In this document: one piece after another, positions 1-12,124 of the stretch
How positions within the stretch are numbered: position 1 is the first letter of the stretch
How the letters are laid out: each line of letters starts with the position of its first letter
Assembly: GCA_049322355.1 (NCBI GenBank)
Contig: JBMORG010000001.1
Span: 124,001 to 188,000, forward strand
From: 0-14-0-80-60-11 sp049322355
GTDB lineage: Bacteria; Desulfobacterota; Desulfobaccia; Desulfobaccales; 0-14-0-80-60-11
Direction of reading: 5' to 3'
Length of the DNA: 64,000 nt
Program-made: the position numbers and the translations under genes
The notes under the pieces: generated by a model
What the model was told of the DNA's origin: nothing
The model's database searches: none
Seen by the model: the letters and a program-made list of their open reading frames with translations, nothing else

Positions 1-118
1 AACGCATGCCTTCTTTGAGGGGATAGTAGGACTCACCGAGTTCATCGCACCAGGCACTGCCGGCCGTTACCAGAGAAAAAGCGATTACTAAGGAGGTGAT
101 GATCCCTGTAGTTCCCAT
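1..118 (-). CDS. Secreted protein, N-terminal fragment cut by window edge
   Basis: An open frame starts at the ATG complementary to 116-118 and runs off the left edge, giving 39 codons. The first 20 or so residues are a hydrophobic signal peptide ending near Ala-Trp-Cys-Asp. The next readable stretch, GESYYPLKEGMR, resembles the start of a common family of secreted lipoprotein-like proteins of unknown function (YYPLK-x-G pattern). A GAGGTGG ribosome binding site lies directly upstream. The function cannot be given because most of the gene is outside the window. It follows argG on the same strand, with a repeat-rich gap between them. Confidence 0.55.
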   Translation of the reverse strand, partial: MGTTGIITSLVIAFSLVTAGSAWCDELGESYYPLKEGMR

Positions 119-211
119 GGCCACCTCGTCTGGAAGTTCGAGATTTAAAGTTCAAAGTTCAGAGTTTTAAACTCAGACTTGAGTTTTGAAGCGTTGGCCT
201 TGATCCTTAAA

Positions 212-1414
<1,203 letters not shown>

Positions 1415-1500
1415 GGTTTTCGCCTGCTTTACTCGTTCCCAAACTTTGCTTGAGAACGTCATTTTTTGCCCGAGTTCTGCTTGGGCACCAGGAAAAAAAA

Positions 1501-2156
1501 TTACTGGCAAGGTTTTAGAAAGAACGCTGTATCAGTAACTCCGGAGGTGGTCCATATAAAACGCCAATTTTGTATGGCCGTCAGGAATTCCGCCCATTCT
1601 AAAGAAGCAGGTCCATCGGACCAAGTGCGAGAGTTGGGAGAATACGAATTAGATGGTAAATACCAGTTGGCGTTGTCCAAAACTAAAAACCCCCAGGCTT
1701 AATTTTCTCAATGACTTTATTGGCACAAGCTGCCCGATAATCCTCTGAATCAACCGACACAAAATCCAAACTACAATCCGAAAAACTATTTATTATTTCT
1801 AGATATTTCGACAAAGCGCTTAAGGTATTGTTTTCATCCTTGTGAACAAAGATATAGTCAACATTAAGTATCTTATTCTTATCAAGCATTTGCTTCACTT
1901 TTTTATACCAAAATTCATTATCCTCAATACTTTTCAATGAAGAAATGCGTTGGGCAAACCAGATTGTGCTTTTCCCTGAGCCAAACTCTAATCCGAGGCC
2001 GGATTTCTTAAGTAACGAATCAAGAATTGAATTCGCAGTTGGCGTTAACCAAGGATATCCAGGATGGGTTTTTTCATAAATTATGTAATTAACTCTATTG
2101 AAAATATACCTCGGTGTCCAATGTTTAATTGATTTCATTAATACCATCCTTAACAA
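1501..2156 (-). pseudogene. Class I SAM-dependent methyltransferase-like gene with a -1 frameshift
   Basis: The first 157 codons (2156 to 1683) encode a protein with GLEFGSGKSTIWFA, a glycine-rich SAM-binding loop typical of class I methyltransferases, and they stop at KPGGF. In the -1 frame the translation continues at once as LVLDNANWYLP and ends at a stop at 1501. That is the expected continuation of the KPGGFLVxDN motif, so the intact product would have about 218 residues. The shift falls at a run of five G and five T followed by TAG. A mutation, a sequencing error or programmed slippage at G_GGT_TTT could each explain it. The gene is clearly more AT-rich than the arginine genes on both sides, which suggests transfer. 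The substrate is unknown. Confidence 0.7.
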
Positions 2157-2203
2157 ATTATTATTATGTAAACATTGGAGGTGAAAAAATAATCTAATTC
2201 ACC

Positions 2204-3112
<909 letters not shown>

Positions 3113-3193
3113 GGGAATGCTTCTTTAATGGGAAGGGCGGACCTATGTGTCCGCCCTAATCCAGGGCGCACCCGCGTGTGCGCCCCTACGCTC

Positions 3194-4384
3194 TTATAGC
3201 AAGGCCAAAGCCTCCGCCAGGATGCCCAACCCCTGATTGAGTTCATCCTTCCCGACTGTGAGGGGCGGCAGCAACCGGATGACGTTCCCCTGGGTGCAGT
3301 TGACCAACAGACCCCGCTCCCGGCAGGCCGTAACCACGTCCGCGCCTTCCTGGGCCAGTTCCAGACCCCACATGAGGCCTAAGCCACGTACTTCCTTAAT
3401 GATGGGGAACTGGCTCTTAAAATCTGCGAGTTTCACCTGGAGAAATTCTCCCTTCTCGCGCACTCCGGCCAGAAACTCCGGCCGGCTCAGGAGGTCCAGG
3501 GCGGTCTTGGCCGCGGCGGCGATCACCGGCCCGGCTCCGAAGGTGCTGGCGTGGGTGCCGGGAACAAAGGCCGCGGCCACCTCTTCGGTGGCCAGGAGCG
3601 CCCCCATGGGCAGCCCTCCCGCCAAAGCCTTGGCCAGGGTCATGACATCCGGGGTGATCCCGAAGTTTTCATAGGCAAAAAGCTTGCCCGTGCGGCCCAG
3701 GCCCGTCTGGATTTCATCCAGGATGAGCAAAAGACCCTTCTCATCACACAACTGCCGCAAACCTGTGAGATAATCCGGTGACGGCAGGTTGACCCCGCCT
3801 TCACCCTGGATGGGCTCCAGCATCACGGCGCACACAGTGTCGTCCACGGCCTGGGCTACCGCGTTTAGGTCGTTAAAGGGCACGAAGACAAAACCTGGCA
3901 GCAAGGGATCGAACCCCTGCCAGAATTTGGACTGGCCGGTGGCGGAGAGCGCCCCGAAGGTGCGGCCGTGGAAAGAGTTTTCCATGCTGATAATCCGGTG
4001 CCTCCCTTCCCCGAACCGCTCCCGGGAGTAGCGCCGGGCCAGCTTGATGGCCCCTTCGTTAACTTCAGCGCCGGAATTGGCGAAAAAGACCCGGTCCGCA
4101 AAGGACAGGCTAACCAGCGTTTCGGCCAGCTCCACCATGGGGGTGGTATAATAGATATTGGAGACGTGGACCAATTGGGTCAATTGGGCCGCGGCGGCCT
4201 TGGCCACCTCCGGATGGGCATGCCCCAGATTGCAGACCGCCAACCCGGCCACAAAATCCAAGTATTCTTTACCGGTATCGTCCCAAACCCGGCAGCCCTG
4301 GCCTTTGACCAACACCAGGGGCTGCCGGCCGTAAGTGTTCATGACGACTTTGTTCGACCGTTCCATCCAATTTTGATTAAGCAA
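3194..4384 (-). CDS. argD: Acetylornithine aminotransferase (class III PLP)
   Basis: Makes N-acetylornithine from N-acetylglutamate semialdehyde with glutamate as amino donor, and may also serve lysine synthesis. Visible family signatures are MNTYGRQP near the N-terminus, HGRTFGALS, the LILDEIQTGLGRTG segment and TLAKALAGGLPMGA with the PLP lysine. The frame is open back to 4414, but the two upstream ATGs have no ribosome binding site. A TTG at 4384 sits six bases after GGAGA and is preferred here. The ATG at 4351 (MERSNKVV) is another option. Upstream lies a GTTCAAA repeat tract. Confidence 0.95.
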   Translation of the reverse strand: MLNQNWMERSNKVVMNTYGRQPLVLVKGQGCRVWDDTGKEYLDFVAGLAVCNLGHAHPEVAKAAAAQLTQLVHVSNIYYTTPMVELAETLVSLSFADRVFFANSGAEVNEGAIKLARRYSRERFGEGRHRIISMENSFHGRTFGALSATGQSKFWQGFDPLLPGFVFVPFNDLNAVAQAVDDTVCAVMLEPIQGEGGVNLPSPDYLTGLRQLCDEKGLLLILDEIQTGLGRTGKLFAYENFGITPDVMTLAKALAGGLPMGALLATEEVAAAFVPGTHASTFGAGPVIAAAAKTALDLLSRPEFLAGVREKGEFLQVKLADFKSQFPIIKEVRGLGLMWGLELAQEGADVVTACRERGLLVNCTQGNVIRLLPPLTVGKDELNQGLGILAEALALL

Positions 4385-4395
4385 GATCTTTCTCC

Positions 4396-4496
4396 GCATC
4401 AGTTCAAAGTTCAAAGTTCGAGGTTCAAAGTTCGAGGTTCAAAGTTAAAAACCTGGACTTGAAGGGCTAGGGGCAATCAACTTTGAACCTTGAACT
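4396..4496. repeat. Degenerate GTTCAAA/GTTCGAG direct-repeat tract
   Basis: Several near-identical units of the form AGTTCAAA or AGTTCGAGGTTCAAA stand in tandem between argB and argD, followed by an inverted copy (CTTTGAACCTTGAACT). A shorter tract of the same units is at about 133-170, between argG and the partial gene at the left edge. The two tracts bracket the arginine genes on this side. Confidence 0.6.
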
Positions 4497-5376
4497 ATCC
4501 GACAATTTCCGTCCCAATCCCCGTATCGGTAAAAATTTCCAGCAGCACCGCGTGCAGGGCGCGGCCGTCCAGGATATGGGCCTTGCCCACCCCGCCCGCC
4601 ACCGCGTCCAAGCAGCAGTTGACCTTGGGGATCATACCGCCTTTGATGGTGCCCGCCTCCATCATGCTCAGGGCGACGTCCCGGGTCACAGACGAAACCA
4701 GATGGCCTTCTTCATCCAGGACCCCGGCCACATCGGTGAGCAAGATGAGCTTAACCGCACCCATGGCCTTGGCCACCGCCCCGGCCACCAGGTCGGCGTT
4801 GATGTTATAGGTCTCGCCCGCTTCCCCCACCCCCACCGGCGCCACCACCGGGATGAAATGGTGATCCTGGAGAGTGCGGAGCAGGGCGCTGTTGACCCCT
4901 ATCACTTCGCCCACCAGCCCGATGTCGATGATCTCCGGGGGCTCATCCTCCCGGGGGCGGTAGAATTGGAGCTTTTTGGCCAAGAGCAGCCGGCCGTCCT
5001 TGCCGCTCAGGCCTACGGCGTTCCCGCCGGCGGCATTAATCAGATTGACGATTTCTTTATTGACCTTGCCCGCCAGGACCATCTCCACCACGTCCATGGT
5101 ACTCTCATCGGTGATCCGGAGGCCGTCCACAAAGCGGGTGGGGATTTCCATCTTGGCCAGCACCTTGCCGATCTGGGGGCCGCCGCCATGGACCACCACC
5201 GGATTGATGCCCAGGTATTGGAGGAGCGTCATGTCCCGGGCGAAGGCGGCCTTGAGTTCCGGCTCGATCATAGCGGCGCCACCGTACTTGATCACCAGGG
5301 TCTGCCCCTGGAAACGGCGCATGTAAGGCAGGGCCTCTAAGAGAGTTTCGGCTTTTTGGATGTATTTGGTGGTCAT
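4495..5376 (-). CDS. argB: Acetylglutamate kinase
   Basis: Phosphorylates N-acetylglutamate with ATP, the second and often feedback-controlled step of arginine synthesis. The N-terminal IKYGGAAM segment, VVHGGGPQIGKVL (glycine-rich substrate loop) and GKDGRLL are characteristic, and the length of 293 residues is standard. It is the first gene of the argB-argD-argF-argG series and lies downstream of hslU, with a small SnoaL-like gene and repeats in between. The start ATG at 5376 has only a weak ribosome binding site. Confidence 0.96.
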   Translation of the reverse strand: MTTKYIQKAETLLEALPYMRRFQGQTLVIKYGGAAMIEPELKAAFARDMTLLQYLGINPVVVHGGGPQIGKVLAKMEIPTRFVDGLRITDESTMDVVEMVLAGKVNKEIVNLINAAGGNAVGLSGKDGRLLLAKKLQFYRPREDEPPEIIDIGLVGEVIGVNSALLRTLQDHHFIPVVAPVGVGEAGETYNINADLVAGAVAKAMGAVKLILLTDVAGVLDEEGHLVSSVTRDVALSMMEAGTIKGGMIPKVNCCLDAVAGGVGKAHILDGRALHAVLLEIFTDTGIGTEIVG

Positions 5377-5380
5377 ATGA

Positions 5381-5415
5381 AGCTTTCAGCTTTCAGCGGC
5401 CAGCTATCAGCTAAA
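5381..5415. repeat. AGCT-CAGC repeat, left flank of SnoaL-like gene
   Basis: A run of AGCTTTCAGC, GGCCAGCTATCAGCT units. A reverse-complement copy lies at 5859-5890, so the SnoaL-like gene sits between inverted copies. Related copies are at 7265-7297, 55156-55189 and 55546-55566. Confidence 0.6.
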
Positions 5416-5427
5416 AAGAAGTCTGAT

Positions 5428-5787
5428 TTAAGCATTGTAATGGGCCACACCTCTTGTAACTTTGCCATTTTTGTCGAAAAAGAGCAGTTCTATGGCACGT
5501 TTGCCAAGCACGGCATTGTAATAAATGGCGATACTGTCGACACTCGTGAGAACCTCAATAAGTTCAAAATGTAAATCCGGAATTCGCCCAAGTGCTTTTG
5601 CCCAGTAGGCGCGGACGTTTTGTTTGCCTTTAATTGTGCCAGCGGGCTCGTTTATCAGCCGCACTATGAAGGGTGAGGTTATTTCAAAATCATCGGAGTA
5701 GTGCGACATAATCCGGTCCAAATCATGGGAGTTCCATGATTCGACCCACTCCCTGGCAAATATCTGGGCATCCGTTATAGATATCAA
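5428..5787 (-). CDS. SnoaL-like / NTF2-fold protein
   Basis: A 119-residue protein with the features of the NTF2-like SnoaL family: WVESWNSHDLDRIMSHYSDDFEI near the N-terminus, a GTIKGK turn, the motif VRAYWAKAL, and a C-terminal beta segment. Members include polyketide cyclases, isomerases and many proteins of unknown role, so no reaction can be named. The start is a TTG at 5787, seven bases after GGGAGGG, and no ATG fits better. The gene is enclosed by inverted copies of an AGCT-CAGC repeat (5381-5415 and 5859-5890), which suggests it arrived as a small cassette. Confidence 0.75.
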   Translation of the reverse strand: MISITDAQIFAREWVESWNSHDLDRIMSHYSDDFEITSPFIVRLINEPAGTIKGKQNVRAYWAKALGRIPDLHFELIEVLTSVDSIAIYYNAVLGKRAIELLFFDKNGKVTRGVAHYNA

Positions 5788-5858
5788 GGGTAGACCCTCC
5801 CTTCAAGCCTCAGATATCGAGGCCACAAACGACTTGCGGCTTTTGCCTTTGATCTTTT

Positions 5859-5890
5859 AGCTGATCGCTGATGGCTGACCGCTGACAGCT
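5859..5890. repeat. AGCT-CAGC repeat, right flank of SnoaL-like gene (inverted)
   Basis: Units AGCTGATCGCTGATGGCTG and ACCGCTGACAGCT are the reverse-complement form of the repeat at 5381-5415. The repeat ends just before the 3' end of hslU. Confidence 0.6.
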
Positions 5891-5892
5891 TC

Positions 5893-7245
<1,353 letters not shown>

Positions 7246-7264
7246 GTTGTCTGCCTTTGAAAGA

Positions 7265-7297
7265 AGCTGTCAGCTTTTAGCAGTCAGCTATCAGCTT
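7265..7297. repeat. AGCT-CAGC repeat copy between hslV and hslU
   Basis: AGCTGTCAGCTTTTAGCAG and CAGCTATCAGCT units match the repeats around the SnoaL-like gene and the S23 gene. It is followed by a palindrome of GTAGGGC/GCCCTAC type at about 7316-7383. Confidence 0.55.
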
Positions 7298-7384
7298 AAC
7301 AAATAATTATCAAACCGTAGGGCAGGCGCCGCCCGCCGGCTTTTGGTTGTGGTTTATGCAATGGCGGGCAATGCCCGCCCTACA

Positions 7385-7930
7385 TTACAATTCCTCAATC
7401 ACTATCTCGCTATTGGTATACACACACAACGACGCGGCGATGTTCATAGCCTCCCGGCAAATCTCCGCCGCCCCCATCTTGGTATGAGCCATCAGCGCCC
7501 TTGCCGCGGCCAGGGCGTAGGGGCCGCCGGAGCCGATGGCCATGACCCCTTCGTCGGGCTCGATGACGTCGCCGGTGCCGGACACGAGAAATGCCGCGCT
7601 GCCGTCCACCGCCAGGAGCAACGCTTCCAGGCGCCGCAGAATCTTGTCGGTGCGCCAGTCCTTGGCCAACTCCACCACGGAGCGGGTAAGGTTCCCCTGA
7701 TGCTTTTCCAGCTTGGCCTCCAGGCGCTCGAAGAGGGTGAGAGCATCGGCCGCGGAGCCTGCGAAACCCACGATGATTTTGCCCTGATAGAGTTTGCGGA
7801 CCTTTTTGGCGTGGTGCTTCATCACCATGTCGCCCAGGGTGACCTGGCCGTCGCCGGCCACCGCCACTTCATTGTCCCGGCGCACCATGAGGATGGTGGT
7901 GCCGCGGAATTTCGTATCTGAATGGTTCAT
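7385..7930 (-). CDS. hslV: HslV, peptidase subunit of the HslVU protease
   Basis: Threonine peptidase of the proteasome-like HslVU complex. FRGTTILMVRRDNEVAVAGDG at the N-terminus is diagnostic. The Thr after RG should be the catalytic N-terminal residue once the ten-residue leader is removed. The ATG at 7930 (MNHSDTK) gives 181 residues, matching the family. The open frame runs back to 8158, but that part is repeat DNA and does not look coding. HslU follows on the same strand. Confidence 0.96.
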   Translation of the reverse strand: MNHSDTKFRGTTILMVRRDNEVAVAGDGQVTLGDMVMKHHAKKVRKLYQGKIIVGFAGSAADALTLFERLEAKLEKHQGNLTRSVVELAKDWRTDKILRRLEALLLAVDGSAAFLVSGTGDVIEPDEGVMAIGSGGPYALAAARALMAHTKMGAAEICREAMNIAASLCVYTNSEIVIEEL

Positions 7931-8302
7931 ATCGGATTTTTTCTCGTCACCAAGCCTCTTCTGTTCCCCAAAAATGTTTTTGGTCCCACAGGCGTCTCGC
8001 CTGTGCGGCGCTAAAGCCTGCGGCTGCCAAAACCTTTCATGGTTTTGGGTGTTCCTTGAACATGAGTGGCTCGTTCTCAAGTTGCACTTGGGAACGGATT
8101 GAGGGCCAAGCTTAGCTTGGCACTCGCAGCAAAGCCGCGAGGAAATTGGGGTTCCCAAGCCCAGCTTGGCAACCAGTTAAGAGTTACTTTGGTGGCACAG
8201 GCGTCTCGCCTGTGCAATACTTAAAGTGCGTGCTGCGCAGCCCCCACGCCCTAAATGGCGGGCAGGGAGGCCCGCCCCACCGAATTTTTCCCCCTTTTCG
8301 CC
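7931..8302. repeat. Intergenic repeat block between xerC and hslV
   Basis: No gene is supported here. The block contains CACAGGCGTCTCGCCTGTG palindromes at about 7986 and 8196, and a segment (CTGCGGCTGCCAAAACC, TTTCATGGTTTTGGGTG, TTCCTTGAACAT) repeated almost exactly at 21603-21660. It also has AAGCTTAGCTTGG-type palindromes and a GGCGGGC/GCCCGCC element at about 8255. The order of elements matches the block at 21470-21690 except for an insertion there. Confidence 0.65.
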
Positions 8303-9211
8303 CTACTTACTCCTGGGATGGGCTTTGTCGTACTCCTCCATCAAATAATCCAGGTTCAGATGCAGATACCGCTGGGTGCTGGAGATGGAGGCATGACCCA
8401 ACATCTCCTGTACCGCCCTGAGGTCCGCTTGGCCCTCCAGCAGGTGGGTGGCGAAGCTGTGGCGCAGGCCGTGGGGCGTCAAGCCCGGAGAGATGCCTGA
8501 TTTACTTACCCATTTGGCCACCAACCGGGACACCCCCCGGGTACTGAGGCGCCTTCCCCGGGAATTGACGAACAGAGCGGTTTCGTCCCCGGCGCCATGT
8601 TGCTCCAGATGCCGTTGGCGCAAAGGGAGATAGGCCGCCAGGGCTGCTTTGGCCGGGTCCCCCAAAAAGGCCAGGCGTTCCTTGCTGCCTTTGCCCCAGA
8701 CCCGGAGGACTCCCGAACCCAGGTCCAGGTCTCCCAGACTGAGGCCGGCCAACTCTGAGAGCCGGAGGCCGCCGCCGTAAAACACCTCCAGTACGGCCTT
8801 ATCCCGGCAGGCCCCGAAGTCGTCACCCTTGGGTTCACCTAAAAGGTGAAAGGCCTCGTCCACGCTCAGGTAGTGGGGCAGAGGCTTTTCCAGCTTGGGG
8901 CTGGGGGCCAGTTTGGCCGGGTTCTGGTTCAGGACGCCGGTGCGCTGCAAATACTTGAAAAAGGTGCGCAGGGCCGAGAGCTTGCGGGCTACCGTGGTTT
9001 TGCGGCTTTTCTGCAGGGCTGTGGCCAGGAAGGCTCTTAAGTCTTGATAAGTTACTTGCTTAAGTTCGGCGTCGGCCCGCGCCGCAGCAAAAAACCCCAA
9101 AAACTGGCTAAGGTCAAGGCGGTAGTTTCTCAAGGTATGGGGCGACATCTGCCGCTCCACCTTGAGGTACCGCAAAAAATCCTCTAAATAGGCCCAGCCA
9201 CCCATAACCAA
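8303..9211 (-). CDS. xerC: Tyrosine recombinase XerC
   Basis: Site-specific recombinase that resolves chromosome dimers at dif with XerD. The 302-residue protein has an N-terminal SAM-like core-binding domain (residues about 5-90). The catalytic set is complete: R150, K174/K177 in GKGSKER, H247 and R250 in HGLRHSFATH, H273 in LGHASISSTQ, and nucleophile Y282. Placement next to hslVU is a common arrangement. XerD would be very similar, so the choice of XerC rests on context. Confidence 0.9.
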   Translation of the reverse strand: MVMGGWAYLEDFLRYLKVERQMSPHTLRNYRLDLSQFLGFFAAARADAELKQVTYQDLRAFLATALQKSRKTTVARKLSALRTFFKYLQRTGVLNQNPAKLAPSPKLEKPLPHYLSVDEAFHLLGEPKGDDFGACRDKAVLEVFYGGGLRLSELAGLSLGDLDLGSGVLRVWGKGSKERLAFLGDPAKAALAAYLPLRQRHLEQHGAGDETALFVNSRGRRLSTRGVSRLVAKWVSKSGISPGLTPHGLRHSFATHLLEGQADLRAVQEMLGHASISSTQRYLHLNLDYLMEEYDKAHPRSK

Positions 9212-9697
9212 GCCTTCCTGTAAAAGGCTCCCTTAACTAATTTAAAATATAATTATTATCATGAAGTGGACGCAATGCCAAAGATTATCAGGAGCTGAGA
9301 CCGAACCTTTGGACTTTCGTAGTTGGAGCCCAGGCGTCCTCGCCTGCGCCCTAATAAAGTCTGGACAGCCGAGGGCGCAGTCCTACAAAAGCCTTAATGA
9401 GGCACGGCAAGCCAAGGGTGGCTGTCCAACCTAGAGCAATTTCCAAATGTTTTTCCTCTTCGAGAGCCTCATGAGCCAGCTATGATTGTCATTCTGAGGG
9501 AGCTAAGCGACCGAAGAATTTAAAAAAAGTGTGATTCTTCGCGGCGCTCACAATGACAAATCCAACCGATAACCAGCAACAACCTTCGGCAAACGCTATG
9601 AGATTTTTTCGAAGTTTCCAAATGTATAGGGCGGGTTTAACACCCGCCCCTGGCGTGGTCGGCACGGAAGCCGAAAGAAAAAACCAGGAAAGTCACC
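9212..9697. repeat. Intergenic region with interspersed palindromes
   Basis: No gene is supported. It holds a CCCAGGCGTCCTCGCCTGCG palindrome (about 9330), and a long inverted repeat at about 9484-9562 whose arms read TTGTCATTCTGAG and CACAATGACAA with GAAGAATTT and GATTCTTCGC inside. A CAACAACCTTCGGCAAACGC element is at about 9577 and recurs near 61112. A GGCGGGTTTAACACCCGCC palindrome is at about 9629. A small plus-strand frame through it (9553-9822) runs antisense into the next gene and is not believed. Confidence 0.6.
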
Positions 9698-9979
9698 TCA
9701 TGTGGTCAGCACCCGGGTCCGGGTGGGAGATTCCAGGTAGCTGTCGATTTCAGCGGCCAATTTCTGCCTCTCAGGGTTATTTTGCCAGTTCTGCCAGTCT
9801 GCCAGGGATTCCCAGGTGCTGATTACCAGGTAATAGTTGGGGTCATCCACCCCATGCAAGGTCTCGCCGGTGATATAGCCGGGTTGCTGCATAGCCATAA
9901 CCCGGAGGTGACGCAGCAGACGCACGATATTTCCCACGTTTTGTCCACGAATCGTCCTTTCCATCAACACCTTGACCAT
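9698..9979 (-). CDS. Antibiotic biosynthesis monooxygenase (ABM) domain protein
   Basis: A 93-residue single-domain protein of the dimeric alpha/beta barrel ABM family. Recognisable parts are MVKVLMERTIRG, PGYITGETLHGVDDPNYYLVI and the STWESLADWQNW block with LAAEIDSYL after it. Members act as small monooxygenases or have unknown roles, so a substrate cannot be given. The ATG at 9979 is chosen because AGGAGAGG stands directly in front of it. The longer frame to 10075 has no such site. It appears to be transcribed alone. Confidence 0.82.
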   Translation of the reverse strand: MVKVLMERTIRGQNVGNIVRLLRHLRVMAMQQPGYITGETLHGVDDPNYYLVISTWESLADWQNWQNNPERQKLAAEIDSYLESPTRTRVLTT

Positions 9980-10191
9980 GTTCCTCTCCTTCTGAGTGAA
10001 TAGGGTTGGAGGAAATGCCGCTCCGGCAGACGCCTTGGATTCCAGGCGGTCCGGAAAGGGGTCCACTGTCGCCAAGTTATTTTATCTTTATTATAAACAG
10101 ATAGTCTGCAAGTTCAATGGCTATTGCTGTTATACTCTCTTGAGGGCTGTCAGACTCTGTGGTATAATTGCCTGGGGAAAGTGGGTGCCTG

Positions 10192-11355
10192 ATGGTTAAG
10201 CTATCAGAATTACGCCAAATCCTGGATAAACAGGAAGAAGGCTGGCTCTCGTCATATGCCTGCCGCAGTGTGGCGGCTATCCGGCGGCGTTATGAAGAAC
10301 GCATTGCCGAGGGCCACCGCCAGAATTTTGCGGTGGACGCCGACCGCATCCTCCACTCCCAGGCTTACACCCGCTACATCGACAAAACCCAGGTCTTTTA
10401 CCTCATCGACCACGAGCATATCAGCCACCGGGTTCTCCACGTTCAGCTATTATCCAAGATCGCCCGGACCATAGGCAAGTTTCTCCGCTTAAACGAAGAC
10501 CTCCTGGAGGCCATCGCTTTAGGCCATGACATTGGGCATCCGCCCTTCGGCCACGATGGAGAGCGCATTCTCTCAGGCCTCTGCCAGGCCCACGGTATCG
10601 GTCCTTTTCTCCACAGCATCCAGGGCGTATGGTTTCTCGACAGCCTGGAAAAACAAGGGCGCGGTCTCAACCTATCTTTGCAGGTCCTGGACGGCATTCT
10701 CTGCCACGATGGTGAGACCCACCTGGAACGCCTGTCGCCCCAGGGGGACAAGACCTTTGCGGTCCTTACGGATGAGATCCAGGCCAAGTTGGCCGACCCG
10801 GAAATGTCTCTGAAGCCCATGACCCTGGAGGGGTGTGTGGTGCGCCTGGCGGATACTATAAGTTATATCGGCCGAGACCTGGAGGACGCCATTACCCTGA
10901 AGCTGGTGCAGCGGGAGGAGATGCCGCCGGAAATCTCCCAGGGCCTGGGGCGGACCAACGGCGCCATCGTCTATAGCCTGGTGGCCGACCTCATCAGCCA
11001 CAGCTTCGACAAAAACTACGTGGGTTACAGTCCAGAAGTGGGGGGTCTCTTAAAGCGGCTTAAGGAGTTCAATTACCGGCGTATCTACGATAATACTCGC
11101 ATTAAACAGGAGACTCCTAAGATCGAGGCTTTGTTCCAGCATCTCTTTGACCGGTTTTTAATGGATCTGGAGACGGGCCGGGAAGATTCGCCCATCTGGG
11201 TGGATTTTCTGGCCGCGATGGCTCCTGGTTACCAGGATACCCACCAACCCGCCGAAATCGTCCGGGATTTCCTGGCCTCCATGACGGATGCCTATTTTTT
11301 GCGCACGTCCCAGGCGCTGTTCTTCCCCCAGCCTTTGCGGGTGGGATTTGGTTGA
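10192..11355 (+). CDS. HD-domain dGTP triphosphohydrolase-like protein
   Basis: A 387-residue HD hydrolase of the deoxyguanosinetriphosphate triphosphohydrolase type. The metal motif GHDIGHPPFGH is at residues 111-121, H55 lies in the upstream ILHSQAYTR-x4-K-x-QV block, and the later Asp is in RLADTISYIGRDLEDA. Such enzymes split dNTPs to nucleoside and triphosphate. It is shorter than E. coli Dgt, like many HD proteins annotated dgt. The start ATG at 10192 (MVKLSELRQ) is preferred over a frame beginning eight codons earlier. The next gene starts seven bases after its stop. Confidence 0.85.
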   Translation: MVKLSELRQILDKQEEGWLSSYACRSVAAIRRRYEERIAEGHRQNFAVDADRILHSQAYTRYIDKTQVFYLIDHEHISHRVLHVQLLSKIARTIGKFLRLNEDLLEAIALGHDIGHPPFGHDGERILSGLCQAHGIGPFLHSIQGVWFLDSLEKQGRGLNLSLQVLDGILCHDGETHLERLSPQGDKTFAVLTDEIQAKLADPEMSLKPMTLEGCVVRLADTISYIGRDLEDAITLKLVQREEMPPEISQGLGRTNGAIVYSLVADLISHSFDKNYVGYSPEVGGLLKRLKEFNYRRIYDNTRIKQETPKIEALFQHLFDRFLMDLETGREDSPIWVDFLAAMAPGYQDTHQPAEIVRDFLASMTDAYFLRTSQALFFPQPLRVGFG

Positions 11356-11362
11356 TGTAACC

Positions 11363-12124
11363 ATGCGCCTTATGACCTTTAATCTCAGATTTGCCACTCC
11401 CTTAGACGGTCCCAATGAATGGGAGTTCAGGAAGGAACTGGTGGCGGAGGTTATCTTAAACCATCTGCCGGACCTGTTGGGCACCCAGGAAGGCACGGTG
11501 CCCCAACTCCAATACCTTGAGGGGCATCTGCCGGGCTATTTGCCTTTGACGGCCCATCGCCAGGTGGACCCTACTTGTCAATACCCTACTATTTTTTATC
11601 GCGGCGACCGCTTTCACGTGCACGAAAGCAACGAATTCTGGCTCTCCGAAACTCCAAAAGAGCATCGCAGCCGCAGTTGGGGCTCGGCCTTCCCCCGCCT
11701 GGCCACCTATGGACTTTTTCAGGAAAAAGGTCTGGCCGCCAGCTTTTACTTCATCAACACTCATCTGGATCACATCTCTGCGACGGCCCGGAGAGAAGGC
11801 TCCAGGATGATCCGGAAATTTTTCTTTTCCGTAAATCTGCCGATTATTCTGGTGGGGGATTTTAATGAACCGCCGGACGGCGTGGTTTATCGGGAACTTA
11901 TTAATCCAGACAGTCCCTTGCGTGATACCTGGAGAGAGGTGTACCCCCCGGGAGAAGAGACCCCGACTCAACATAAATTCGATGGGGAACTCTGGGGCAG
12001 CCGCATCGACTGGATTCTGGTGACCCCGCCCTTTCAGGTCCGGCGGGTGGCCATAGTCACTGACAATTTTGATGGCCGCTATCCTTCCGACCATTTTCCA
12101 TATGAAGCAGAGGTCGAATATTGA
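11363..12124 (+). CDS. Endonuclease/exonuclease/phosphatase family protein
   Basis: A 253-residue metal-dependent phosphoesterase of the DNase I-like fold. All family blocks are present: MTFNLRF at the start, GTQEG with the metal Glu, INTHLDH, GDFNEPPDG and SDHFP at the end. Similar proteins in bacteria are annotated as secreted or cytoplasmic nucleases or sphingomyelinase-like hydrolases, and no signal peptide is seen here. The ATG at 11363 begins exactly at the conserved first strand, while the open frame extends upstream inside the HD gene. It probably shares an operon with its neighbours. Confidence 0.85.
   Translation: MRLMTFNLRFATPLDGPNEWEFRKELVAEVILNHLPDLLGTQEGTVPQLQYLEGHLPGYLPLTAHRQVDPTCQYPTIFYRGDRFHVHESNEFWLSETPKEHRSRSWGSAFPRLATYGLFQEKGLAASFYFINTHLDHISATARREGSRMIRKFFFSVNLPIILVGDFNEPPDGVVYRELINPDSPLRDTWREVYPPGEETPTQHKFDGELWGSRIDWILVTPPFQVRRVAIVTDNFDGRYPSDHFPYEAEVEY

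Noticed and set aside
1466..1702. 78-codon plus-strand open frame
   Set aside because: It is antisense to the frameshifted end of the methyltransferase, whose -1 frame gives a convincing family continuation.
9553..9822. 89-codon plus-strand open frame
   Set aside because: It consists of interspersed repeat sequence and then runs antisense into the ABM-domain gene. No ribosome site.
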